Below, in pieces: positions 42,049 to 52,759 of a stretch of 64,000 bases of DNA (positions are counted from its first letter, which is position 1; the number at the start of each line of letters is the position of its first letter). The position numbers and the translations under genes are program-made. The notes under the pieces were generated by a model, which worked only from the letters and a program-made list of their open reading frames with translations, had not been told where the DNA came from and made no database searches. The stretch comes from Medicago truncatula (taxonomy: Eukaryota; Streptophyta; Magnoliopsida; Fabales; Fabaceae): contig NC_053046.1 of assembly GCF_003473485.1 (NCBI RefSeq), positions 34,115,332 through 34,179,331 on the forward strand, written 5' to 3'.

Positions 42049-42708
42049 AGAAACTAATGAGTTTACAATGACTGTATACAGTCATGGCAATCTTATGTTA
42101 TTTCAATTATGTATTATTGAAGTTTGGTAGAATAGGGAAATAAGAAGGCACTTTTTGTTGGGAGTGTTTCAGTATGGAGCCTTGCTAGTTGTCTTGTGAT
42201 TAAGGTCGGCTATGAGTTCTTCCCATTACATAAGTTTTCATGCCATTTTGTGTAACAACGTTATCCATCTGATTTTGTCATCTTTTCTGTAAGCAGTATA
42301 ATGCATTCTCTTGCTATAAGTTGTTTAATATTTTTATTTTTTTGAGAATTGTTTAAGGCTACAACGTACCACATTTATTCCATATTACACAAGTTTAAAA
42401 TTTTGACACATAAATTGTAATTAAATATCAAGTCCTCGGTGTTACAACCTAGTGGTTTGGATGTGAGAACATTTTATATAAAATCTTGGAATCGAACTTG
42501 GATCATCACATTCCTCCTCCATGTGCATGTGTGTTTGGGTGTGTGTTGGCAAACGTTACCAAACAACAAAATTCTCGCATATCAACAGCAAAGTTTGACA
42601 AACAACAACCTTTTAAGGTCAGGACCCTCGCTCAAGGGATTCAAATTACTTTATTTTTATAAAATAATTTTTTCAGTGAACATAATTTTTATGTTAATAT
42701 CCCTAAAA

Positions 42709-42712
<4 letters not shown>
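42049..42712. other. UGPase 3' UTR and spacer
   Basis: The first 250-300 bp are the probable 3' UTR, with TATAATGCATT near 42296 as a possible polyadenylation signal. The rest shows no feature. Confidence 0.5.

Positions 42713-42769
<57 letters not shown>
42713..42769. repeat. (AT)n-(AG)n compound microsatellite
   Basis: About 20 AT units pass directly into about 8 AG units. Confidence 0.95.
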
Positions 42770-42774
42770 TAAAC

Positions 42775-42832
42775 ACGGTGGATAATTTATTTTGCATTGT
42801 CCATGCCAATTGAGCTATGCTCACGGAGACTT
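42775..42832 (-). repeat. SINE 5' fragment
   Basis: On the minus strand the sequence reads GTGAGCATAGCTCAATTGGC followed by ATGGACAATGC, the same head as the SINE at 45153-45234. The B box is missing. It ends at the microsatellite, which may have grown from its tail. Confidence 0.6.
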
Positions 42833-42849
42833 TATTTTAAGTATTATTA

Positions 42850-42975
42850 GTGGTTATGTGTATTGGGGCCATTAGTATAATAGTCTTGCCCATCAAGTTA
42901 CATTAGCCTATATAAACACATTGGTGGTTGTAAATTTTTTAGAACTATATATTCAGTTTTCACATGGTATCACGA
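42850..42975 (+). mobile_element. Possible LTR 3' end with primer-binding site
   Basis: TGTGTATTGGGGCC begins a stretch that ends TTTTCACA and is followed by TGGTATCACGAAC, close to the TGGTATCAGAGC initiator-tRNA-Met primer site of plant Ty1/copia elements. A TATAAA motif at about 42912 would fit an LTR promoter. No second LTR or gag is visible, so this is weak. Confidence 0.35.
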
Positions 42976-43202
42976 ACTCTCGTTCTTGAGTGTCTCGCTT
43001 CCGCATAAAACCTAGCCGCCTTAATTGTTTGGAAAGTAGATGAATCAATTGGGTTAGATTGGAGAAGGCGTGCTTATCAAAAGAACGACGCTTCGGTGTC
43101 AAATATTTGCATATGTTTAATTTCTCGGTATAAGTAAAAGGTTGTAGAAGTTGAAGTTGGTCTGATTCGATTAAGTTTAGATGCATTCCTGCAGCAGAAA
43201 AA

Positions 43203-43640
43203 TTGTTATGTTTGGAAGGTGCGAATGCGGGAAGGTTAGACTCAACTGGAAGGGAGTGCGATACAGAATCAAATTGGTTTGCAAATGAGGTCATAAGGGA
43301 ACTTGGCAATGGTGAAATTATTTTATTTTGGAGAGATTTATGGTTTGGGGATCAACCAATTTGTCAACAGTTCCCACTCCTCTTCAATTTGGTTGTGGAC
43401 AAGGAAGCTACAATATCTCAAAGTTGTACAGAATGAAGGAAACCTTCAGAATGTTTGGATTTTTAACCCTTCAGTTCATGCAATTGGTGAATCAATCTCC
43501 TATAGAGAGCACTTGGACGCAAACCTTGAAGGTTTACCGAGAGATTATGAATCCACAATTTCCTTAATCAATGATAAATTTGGCAATGTTTCCATTGTCG
43601 AAGTTGAAACAATATCCATTGCCGTCCATTAATGTTGCTA
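43203..43640 (+). mobile_element. LINE ORF2 C-terminal fragment
   Basis: The plus strand encodes W-F-A-N-E-V-I-R-E-L-G-N-G and L-F-W-R-D-L-W-F-G-D-Q-P, typical of the region between the reverse transcriptase and the zinc-binding tail of plant L1-type LINEs. The frame breaks near 43436. It is unrelated in detail to the LINE pieces at 1590 and 60150 as far as I can see. Confidence 0.7.
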
Positions 43641-44186
43641 CTACTCCTACTTCCTATGTTCAAGATGATGATTAAGGGTGTGTTTGGTAAAATTAAGTTA
43701 TATGGATAACAAATGTGGTCTAGTAGTGAATAGAGTGACGAGCATTATGATAATGAAGGAATCACTTTTGTTTATTTAAAATGTTTTACATTTGGATGAG
43801 TTATTTTAAGCCTTAGAGTTAGAGGCTTAAGAATTATTTGCTTTACATTTGGTTTGAATGTTTGTAACAATGAACTTTGATTAATACTATGAATGTCTTT
43901 AATTTTGTATATATATTAGTTATATGGACTTTTTTAATTGTTTCCCTAAACTTCGATATAGTTGCCATGCCGCTAGAGCGTTTTGAGGGCCAGCCGCAAT
44001 CCATCGTTGAGTACATAGATTTTGAGAAGAATAAATTGAGAATAATTAGCTTTATGTTGGTTATACTTTTGCTTGCATAACTTAAGAAGCCTTACCAAGA
44101 AATCTCTTATTTTATTTTATATTTTATTATATTCTAGCAAATGGTTCAACGTCTAATTTGCTGATTCCTTTTTTGTTGCATTTCAG

Positions 44187-44874
44187 TCTAATAATGGTCA
44201 TATTGTTTGCTCTACCTGCTGTCCTAAACTTAGGAACAAGTGTTACAAGTGCTCCTTGCCCATTAGCGCAAAATGTTGTAAAGCCATTGAGAATTTATTG
44301 CTATCTATCGAAATGTCATGTCCGAAATGCAAAGCATGGTTGCAAGGAGAAAATAAGTTACACTGGAAAGAGTAAGCATGAAGAAGAATGCTTCTACTAT
44401 GAGCCATGTTACTGCCCCCTTTCAGGTTGTGACTTTGTTGCATCATCAAACCATTTCAGCTTTAAACACAGGGATTCTCAAATCCAATTTTCGTATGGTC
44501 ACTCCTTCATTGTCTCCTTGAAGTCTAAAGTTGAAACCATTGTTCTTCAAAAGGAAAATGATGGCAAACTATTTATTCTCAATAATAGTACTCTGAGTTT
44601 AGGAAATGCAGTTAATATTTGTTGCATTGGTCCTAACTCTTGTGAATCCAAGTATAGTTCTGATATATCGGCTAGGTCTCAGATATGCAAATTGAAATTA
44701 CAGTCTTTTGTGAAATACGTCCAACGGTTTACTTTAGCAACTCTTTCATCAGAGTGCCTTGTGATTCCATTTGGTTCTTTTGAACCACCTCATAAGCTAG
44801 ATATTTGCATAGCCCCCATGGTACCTCCTATCTCCTTTTCTTTTCTTTGCTTTTATTTTTTTTCTTCAAATTAA
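44187..44874 (+). pseudogene. SINA-like RING/TRAF-type E3 ligase pseudogene
   Basis: After an acceptor-like TTTCAG, 44187-44325 encodes the second half of a SINA RING finger (H-I-V-C-S-T-C-C, K-C-Y-K-C-S-L-P-I). The frame then shifts by one base near 44325, where GAAATGC appears to carry an extra A, and continues as the SIAH-type zinc finger (N-A-K-H-G-C-K-E, H-E-E-E-C, C-P-L-S-G-C-D-F) and the TRAF-like domain (S-Y-G-H-S-F-I-V-S-L, L-F-I-L-N-N-S). The exon with the first RING cysteines is missing, and there is a small deletion before S-N-H-F-S. SINA proteins ubiquitinate targets; this copy cannot, lacking a whole RING. Confidence 0.85.
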
Positions 44875-45137
44875 AGTCTTATTTTTTTTTTTTTGGGTTA
44901 AATATGTTTTTTTTTGTCCCTATAAATATTTGAACTTTTCATCTTAGTTCCCCTAATTTTTTCTTTTATGTCTTTAATTTTCAAATTCGTCAATTTTATC
45001 TCAAATTCGTCAATTTTTCAAATGCCAAAAAAAGGTTGTTAGTGAATGCTCTTTTTGGATCAGTTTTTGAAGTATCGGTCTCAATTTTTCTTATATTGAT
45101 TTGATCATGAATTTCTTTTGCCTTGTTGAGCTGTAGT

Positions 45138-45249
45138 AAAGGTTGCAAGGGGTCCTCGTGAGCTTAGCTCCGTTGGTATGGACAATGCATAAAATATGCA
45201 AGGTCAGGGTTCAAATTCCGGCCACCACCAAAAAAAAGGTTGCAAGGGG
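45138..45249 (+). mobile_element. tRNA-derived SINE with 15-bp target duplication
   Basis: The element (45153-45234) has an A-box-like TTAGCTCCGTTGG and a B-box-like GGGTTCAAATTCC, then a short A tail. AAAGGTTGCAAGGGG occurs exactly on both sides (45138-45152 and 45235-45249). Pol III boxes plus a long A-adjacent duplication mark a LINE-mobilised SINE. It sits between the SINA-like and ubiquitin-like fragments. Confidence 0.88.
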
Positions 45250-45525
45250 TTTTTTGCTTTCTTTCTGTTGCTTTTATTATGCGTTGGACATTGCAATGCA
45301 GATGCAAATATTGATACCGACTTATTTACCGAGAAGATACCTCTGTGGGTTAAGAGTTCAGACACGATAGTCAATGTGAAGGAGATGATTCTTGACAAGG
45401 AAAAATTACCAATACACGGCCAACGTCTGATATTTTCCGGTAAGGAACTAGATGACACGACTTTATTTAAAATTTTCTTTGTTAAACTTTATAATCTTAT
45501 TTCCATAAGCCCCAACCTATTTTAA
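45250..45525 (+). pseudogene. Ubiquitin-like domain fragment
   Basis: The frame reads a hydrophobic stretch ([10 protein letters not shown]) and then a ubiquitin fold segment: [17 protein letters not shown] and [12 protein letters not shown], corresponding to ubiquitin residues about 15-55. The first beta-strand and the C-terminal L-R-G-G are absent, so it cannot be conjugated. The hydrophobic N-part may be read-through, not a real signal peptide. It follows the SINA-like pseudogene by 375 bp on the same strand. Confidence 0.7.
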
Positions 45526-45689
45526 TATATTATTACTCTTTAGAAACATGTTTATTATAATCATTTTGCTTTTTTGAAAAAAAATTATTAAATAAAAAAT
45601 TATTAATATAATTATTGTGTTTTTGTTGCTATGAAAAAATAAAAAAAAAATGTATTTTTTAAATATTTTATAAAAAAATAAAGTTTTTG

Positions 45690-45850
45690 TGGGTGGGGAT
45701 GGGGGCAGGGCTGGGAGACCGTCTCCATTGAAGGCGGGGTTAGGTGTTCAATTTTTACCTCCAATATAGTTTGGGGACGGGGGCGGATGCATGGAAGCGA
45801 GAGCGGGAACGGGGATACTCAAACACGCCCGCCCCGTTGCCATCTCTAAA
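45690..45850. repeat. GC-rich dispersed repeat-like segment
   Basis: GGGGATGGGGGCAGGG to AACACGCCCGCCCCG stands out against the AT-rich surroundings, and its purine-rich and pyrimidine-rich ends can pair. It resembles GGGG-rich legume repeats, but I could not define its ends. Confidence 0.4.
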
Positions 45851-45934
45851 TGGGGCGCTATGTCATATTGTGCCATGTGGCACATCATTTAAAAAAAAAT
45901 TCAAATAAAACAAAACAGCAACAACAAATATGTT

Positions 45935-46490
45935 CCATTCTGGTTTTTCTTCTTCTTACTGTCCCTTAAAAACGAAACCCACAACCATCATCATCTGCTT
46001 TTCCTCCACCGCCGGTCGGTGCACCTCCGCCGCCTTTGACCTGCCATCGGAGTTGGTCATCGGCCGCCAGAAACAGTAAGAAACTCCATTCAGGGTTTCT
46101 TTTTTTTCATTATCGGTTTTCCCTTCCCCTCCCTTATTGCGCGCGAGTATGCGATTCTCACATAAATTTTGTGACACTGTTTGGAAGAATTTATGAAAAC
46201 AACTTACGACATTTTTCATAAGCTTTTTCAGCTTATTTTCATAACTTCTCCTTGCTGCTTATTAAAACAGCTTATAGCATATTCAAAAACAATTTATCTT
46301 TATTTACCTTTCATTATAGTAAATAGCATATGTAGAGCTTATCATGATAAGATTTTGCGTTGTAAGCTGCAAATAAGTTGTTTATTTTAACTTTAATTCT
46401 TCTTGTGCTTGAAAGTTGAGGTTTTGATAGTATCAATATTATTATTGTATTGGTCTGAGTAGCTTTATGGCATTATCTTTCTTTTTTGCA
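45935..46490 (+). repeat. Host-gene-like segment, first copy (A1)
   Basis: Nearly identical to 48107-48656 and 48891-49440. The first 140 bp are GC-rich and exon-like, ending in a strong donor (AACA|GTAAGAA near 46076). The rest is intron-like, and only this copy runs on to an acceptor (TTTTTTGCAG, 46490). No ATG-initiated protein is convincing, so it may be a 5' UTR exon and first intron. Confidence 0.75.
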
Positions 46491-47189
46491 GGAAGAGTTT
46501 TCCTTTCATCGACTGAATCTTTTGCATTTGCAGAAGGGTAGTTAACAGAGCATGCATTGAAGGACCACTTACAATTGAGTTGGGCGAGGTATTTCAATTA
46601 CTTACACATTATTTATATAAGCTATAGTTTGCAAAGTATGTAATTCTTTGTAATTTTGTTGAAAGTGAACCCTGGTTGTACATGTCCATGTAAAGTTCTC
46701 CACTTCTTGCAGACTCTTAACTTGGTCCTATGTTATTTGCATGAATCTATCAATAACTACTCTTGGTTGTACAGTTCTCTTCTTTAATAGAAGACTTAAC
46801 TTCCATCTCTTACAGAAATGTATTAACATGTTCGTAGTTAGGGATAGAGCATTGATCCTTGTTGGTGATCAAATAAATGCAAGTATTTTAATTTTGTATT
46901 ACCTGATGAGATGCACACCATTGAAAAGCTCCTTAGAGGGGCTTGCAATGATTTTGTTTTAGTGGGCTTGGCATATATGACATATATGCTCTAATTTGAA
47001 AGGGTTTGTTATAATTAAGCACATTTATTATGAGTTGTTAGGAATAAGAACATGGATAATATTGAGTATTAGTTGTTACTGACATCTCAGTTGATCAGCG
47101 TTTAGGAGATTAACACTGGGGTCTAATGCAAATGGTTGGTCCGTAGTGTGTGTTGTAAACCTTGGTGTACTGAGTTTGATTCTTACTGA
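46491..47189. other. Possible second exon and spacer
   Basis: After the acceptor at 46490 the sequence GAAGAGTTTTCC... has a stop within about 50 bp in the forward frames I read. A non-coding transcript is possible. No other feature is seen. Confidence 0.35.
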
Positions 47190-48106
47190 AAGAAAAAAAA
47201 TACCGCCCCCATGGAAAACAACCTTATCCTCAAGGTTGAGGGAAGGATAATTCTTTGATAGTTGAAGCCAATCTTCCAAAGTAGCATCATCACTTGAAAC
47301 CCCTTCACAGTGAACGAGTACTTGCGGTACTGCCTGACCTTGTTGAAGTAAAATGCAAGATTGTAGAATGGATTTTGCCTCTAGTATTGGACCTTGCTCA
47401 CTTGTTAACAAAGGTTTTAATAAGAAAATGCGAAAAACACAGATGTATTTTAGCAGCTGATGGCAGCAACAATTTATATGTAACTGATCCCATTTTCTCA
47501 ATGACTGGGAAGGGACCGAAGTAGCATAAACAAGTTTCTGATTACGGCTCAGTGACACCATGTTGACGAGAAGGCTATAATTTAACCAACACCATATTCC
47601 CAATTTGGAACTCACAGGAACACAGAGGCCTTAGCTTGTTAACATGGGATGTATTCAGAGACAAGCTTGTGAATATAAATTGGCAATTCTGACGTTGGTG
47701 TGGTTAATGCCAGCATGTCCACCAATGGGAGAGGAGTCTGGATTTCCAGAAAAGTCTGCTGTTATGTACATGGTAGTGAGGTTCAGTAGCAATTCCTTGC
47801 AAGCATTGTGCTTTGATTGGATTTAATTTAGGATCTGAATTGACTGCATCATGAATTTGTTGCAGCAGGGAATGGTGAGGGTTGGAGATAGCCATGAAAG
47901 ATGATATGGAAAGTGCATCTCAAGTAAGACTAACCTTTCTGAGCTTGTACTCAACAGTGAAGTCATATTCCAACAATTTATGAAGCCAAGCTTCTTGTTC
48001 TTGAGTTTCAATTATTTGATCCGTGAGGGCCTTTAAACTCTTTTGGTTTGTGCGAATGAAGAATTTATGCCTCAACAAATAATGGCAGAGTCGAGCATTA
48101 TTTGAT
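47190..48106 (-). mobile_element. Ty3/gypsy retrotransposon relic, internally deleted
   Basis: On the minus strand, starting from 48106: RNase H (Y-L-L-R-H-K-F-F-I-R-T-N-Q-K-S-L, then W-L-H-K-L-L-E-Y-D-F), the spacer leading to the integrase zinc-binding region (47890-47700), then a jump straight to the pol C-terminus (V-L-V-H-C-E-G, Y-P-S-L-N-L-E-D-K-V-V-F). The integrase catalytic core is missing, so it is a deletion derivative. Frameshifts are present. No LTRs were found. Confidence 0.82.
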
Positions 48107-49668
48107 CCATTCTGGTTTTTCTTCTTCTTACTGTCACTTAAAAACGAAACCCACAACCATCATCATCTGCTTTTCCTCCACCGCCGGTCGGTGCACCTCC
48201 GCCGCCTTTGACCTGCCATCGGAGTTGGTCATCGGCCGCCAGAAACAGTAAGAAACTCCATTCAGGGTTTCTTTTTTTTCATTATCGATTTTTCCTTCCC
48301 CTCCCTTATTGCGCGCGAGTATGCGATTCTCACATAAATTTTGTGACACTGTTTGGAAGAATTTATGAAAACAACTTACGACATTTTTCATAAGCTTTTT
48401 CAGCTTATTTTCATAACTTCTCCTTGCTGCTTATTAAAACAGCTTATAGCATATTCAAAAACAATTTATCTTTATTTACCTTTCATTATAGTAAATAGCA
48501 TATGTAGAGCTTATCATGATAAGATTTTGCGTTGTAAGCTGCAAATAAGTTGTTTATTTTAACTTTAATTCTTCTTGTGCTTGAAAGTTGAGGTTTTGAT
48601 AGTATCAATATTATTATTGTATTGGTCTGAGTAGCTTTATGGCATTATCTTTCTTTTTTTCATGGCTGGAGATAGCCATGAAAGATGATATGGAAAGTGC
48701 ATCTCAAGTAAGACTAACCTTTCTGAGCTTGTACTCAACAGTGAAGTCATATTCCAACAATTTATGAAGCCAAGCTTCTTGTTCTTGAGTTTCAATTATT
48801 TGATCCGTGAGGGTCTTTAAACTCTTTTGGTTTGTGCGAATGAAGAATTTATGCCTCAACAAATAATGGCAGAGTCGAGCATTATTTGATCCATTCTGGT
48901 TTTTCTTCTTCTTACTGTCACTTAAAAACGAAACCCACAACCATCATCATCTGCTTTTCCTCCACCGCCGGTCGGTGCACCTCCGCCGCCTTTGACCTGC
49001 CATCGGAGTTGGTCATCGGCCGCCAGAAATAGTAAGAAACTCCATTCAGGGTTTCTTTTTTTTCATTATCGGTTTTTCCTTCCCCTCCCTTATTGCGCGC
49101 GAGTATGCGATTCTCACATAAATTTTGTGACACTGTTTGGAAGAATTTATGAAAACAACTTACGACATTTTTCATAAGCTTTTCCAGCTTATTTTCATAA
49201 CTTCTCCTTGCTGCTTATTAAAACAGCTTATAGCATATTCAAAAACAATTTATCTTTATTTACCTTTCATTATAGTAAATAGCATATGTAGAGCTTATCA
49301 TGATAAGATTTTGCGTTGTAAGCTGCAAATAAGTTGTTTATTTTAACTTTAATTCTTCTTGTGCTTGAAAGTTGAGGTTTTGATAGTATCAATATTATTA
49401 TTGTATTGGTCTGAGTAGCTTTATGGCATTATCTTTCTTTTTTTCATGGCTGGAGATAGCCATGAAAGATGATATGGAAAGTGCATCTCAAGTAAGACTA
49501 ACCTTTCTGAGCTTGTACTCAACAGTGAAGTCATATTCCAACAATTTATGAAGCCAAGCTTCTTGTTCTTGAGTTTCAATTATTTGATCCGTGAGGGCCT
49601 TTAAACTCTTTTGGTTTGTGCGAATGAAGAATTTATGCCTCAACAGATAATGGTAGAGTCGAGCAATA
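47883..49668. repeat. 784-bp tandem repeat array, about 2.3 units
   Basis: TGGAGATAGCCATGAAAG recurs at 47883, 48667 and 49451, exactly 784 bp apart. Each unit joins about 224 bp of Ty3/gypsy RNase H sequence (minus sense) to about 560 bp of the host-like segment seen once more at 45935-46490. Units differ by only a few single-base changes, so the duplication is recent. The third unit stops after the RNase H part. Confidence 0.95.
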
Positions 49669-49820
49669 GCTTGAGTAACTGTATGAAGTTCATTTTGTCA
49701 AAAAATAAAATAACTATGAAGTTCACGAGTATTAGCGGATTGTTATAACAACCGCATGCTCAGTAAATTTTGAAAAAGGCAATGGGATGCTTAGTTTGGC
49801 TTACGACAACACCTATCCTT

Positions 49821-51153
49821 CAGTGGCGGAACTGGGGGGTGGCAAGGGGGAGCCACCGCCACCCCATCTCTAAAAATAAATAAATAAATATTTATACACT
49901 GGAAATTACTATAATGCCCTTAACTAATATGAATATTACCAATTCAATTTCATTTCCTCTTCCCCTTTCTCTTTCATCTGATGCGCGTTCCTTTTTTTCT
50001 TCTCCCAGCCAAAGCAAAACCACCGAACAACATCCACCACCACACCACTGCCGGCGAGCCGCGACCACTCTTCTCCTTCTCCATCCATCACCGCCGCACC
50101 CCCCTCAATCTTCTGTATTGATTCTTTAGTTTAGAGAGCTATCTCCATCCATCTCCACAAACCCTAATTGTTGTAACTTGTAAGGTAATGTGAAATTGAA
50201 TGTAATTTCCTTCAATTCTGATTCTGATTTGATGATTACATGTTCTTTAGTATTGTGAAATTGAATTTTTTTAGTTTTCGATTGCTACTGATTACTACAG
50301 AACTCAGAATGTTTTACCAAGACATGAATGTTCTGCTTATTATTATGGTTTAGAACATGAACTCTGATTGCTACTGAACTGTTACTTGTGTTTAAATAAT
50401 TGTATTGAGTGTGAGAGACGAATTCCAATTGAAAGCATCGGTTTTAAATAATTGTTTTAGAGTTACTATAGGTAATTAAGAAAAGTTAACTTACTTCCTT
50501 TGCCAATTTTAATCATGTATGGCAATGACTTTGAGAGGAGGACGTAATCAATAATCCTAAATAGTAGAGGTGGAAAAGATGGAAAATGTAGGCTTATTTG
50601 ATTCAAAAAAATGTAAGCATATCTTCAACTTCTAGCATGCCTAGATGAGCTAATCTTCCTCTATTTTTGATAGTGTTTGGTTTTTCTGTATATGACTAGC
50701 ATGTTCTAGCAACTTGTCATGAAAAGTAGCAACATTCATGGCATTTTCCATCAGAAAGATCTATCAAACCTGGCTCAACTTTTGAATTCAGCTATCATCG
50801 TCTTCTGTTTTTGAAAATCAAGTGAAATTGGTTCATTTTGAAATCATTTATGTTATTTCAATGAAATTGAAACCGGCTATTGTTATGAAATTTGAATGTT
50901 ATTAGAATTGATGTAACATTGAAACCATGTATTGTTAGTTGATTTTGAAACTGTTTCAACAGGAAAAGTTAAGATGAAAAGTCGGGATGCGTAAAGCATC
51001 ACTTTGAATATGATGATCGGTTTTTAGTATTATTTTGTTGAAATTTTTTATGAACTACACCGAAATGGGTCGTATTGTATATTATATGATTTATATATTT
51101 TAGTTTATTTTTAAAGCTGCCACCCCAAAATTTTAGGTCTGGCTCCGCCACTG
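49821..51153. mobile_element. Non-autonomous hAT-like DNA transposon (1,333 bp)
   Basis: The left end is CAGTGGCGGAACTGGGGGG and the right end CTGGCTCCGCCACTG. CTATCCTT lies on both flanks (49813-49820 and 51154-51161), an 8-bp duplication. The end sequence is the same type as in the element at 2245-2877. The left interior (49950-50190) is GC-richer and 5'-gene-like, with ACAAACCCTAATTG; no transposase is seen. Confidence 0.9.
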
Positions 51154-51161
51154 CTATCCTT

Positions 51162-52759
51162 GATCTAGAAGTGTCTGTCTTGAGAACGAATGACTGATTA
51201 GAGTCAGGCAGTGTAAGTATGGTTGGAGTTCTGTAGCACCAGGGTGCCACTTTTTTTCCTTAGGCAAAACCATTTTGAACTGATTGTTATTTAATATAGG
51301 TAGAATATGTTCTTGAACTGGTTTTAAACCAATCTGAAATCAGTTCTTGAATTGATTTATTTGGGAACTGGTTTGTAAAACTGGTATAATAGATGATAAG
51401 GTCAAAAATGTATATTATACTGATAAATTCAGACCAAATTTACTGATTTCACTATTTTACCAATAGAATAGCACAATGATGATGAATGAAAAGTGTAACA
51501 GGACTTGAAAAGTGTATGAAATGAATTCCATTTCTTAGAATTATTGATAATACATGAGGGAATAGAGTAAAAGAAGAAGGAATCTGGGCTAAAAGAGAGA
51601 GAGTAGCAACCACCAATTTCAGCCGATCCAATCATAGGTTTCCTTTCCTATTTGATTTGTTAAGATTGATTTAAGGATTAGACTATATTTAAAATTCAAA
51701 TCAGAATTAGATCAAATTTTGTTTGTTTCAGATTTGAAATTAAGAGTTAATTTAATTATTTGATTAGGCTATATTGTCAATCGTTGTGCGATTGCGCGCG
51801 ATAGAAGCTTTGGTTAGCGGAGTCAATGTCTACTGTGACACACTCTGCTCTCTGCTGGTGATCTGCATTTGCAGCTGAAAATCGCGGCCCGATCGAAGTT
51901 TTCTCGGGTTGTTGGGGCTGCAATCAGGTCACAATTTGGTTAGGCATTTAAAAACTCTAAGCTAATCCTCGTATTTTAAACTTTCAGCTTCTTTTTTCAG
52001 TGTTTAGGTAATTTGATTTATTTTAAGTGACTTAACCCTTCATCTGCAAAACTTTCTTCTTTTCCATTTCTGAGGACGAAGATTGGTATTTTCGAAGAAG
52101 GGCTGCAGCTGAGGGGTCTGTTCACTGTTGTTCTCCTAAACCCTCTGCTGTCACCTCTACCTCTGTTTTCAGATTCACCTCTGCTTGTGTCCTCAACAAT
52201 GGCATTATCATCTGAAACACCAACCCCTGTTTTCTCTTTCACCTCTTTATTCATATCTACTTCTGTTTTGATTACTGTTGGAACTTGATTTTAATGGGTT
52301 GTCATTTTGATTACGTTTGGAGAATATCTTTTGATGTTTTATTTTCCAGATATCATTTTATTCAAGCTTGGGAGAAACCCAACCCTACTTTAACTCTTGA
52401 TTTGGAATTCCTTTACCTGTTGAACCACCACTATTCCCTCTTACTCTTTTCCCTTAATTTTAAGAAAACAAATGTATTGATATTTATTCGTTATGTTTCC
52501 ATTGATTCATTGGATTTCATATTTGAGTTTCTTTGTGTTTTTTTCTATGCTTGATCCATGTTGATATAACTCTATCTTTTATCTAAATTATAGATTTTAC
52601 TTATAAATAAAAACTATATTTTCTGAACATTTTGCTAAGTTAATATTGTTTTTATTATGATTATTGGTGGATAAATTTGAATAGTGTAAAATATAATACT
52701 TTATTCAATCAATCAATCCTCAGTGTTTACTTTTATTGACTAGACGAAAAACGACATCC
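51162..52759. other. Spacer and probable promoter/5' UTR of the ARMC7-like gene
   Basis: The stretch near 51780-51930 is GC-richer and may be a leader exon, with a possible donor at CAATCAG|GTCACA near 51929. No other coding signal is supported. Confidence 0.4.

Noticed and set aside
45956..46219. Conserved 85-87 codon minus-strand frame repeated in all three copies of the host-like segment
   Set aside because: The copies are almost identical at DNA level, so conservation of the frame carries no information, and it reads antisense across an intron-like region.
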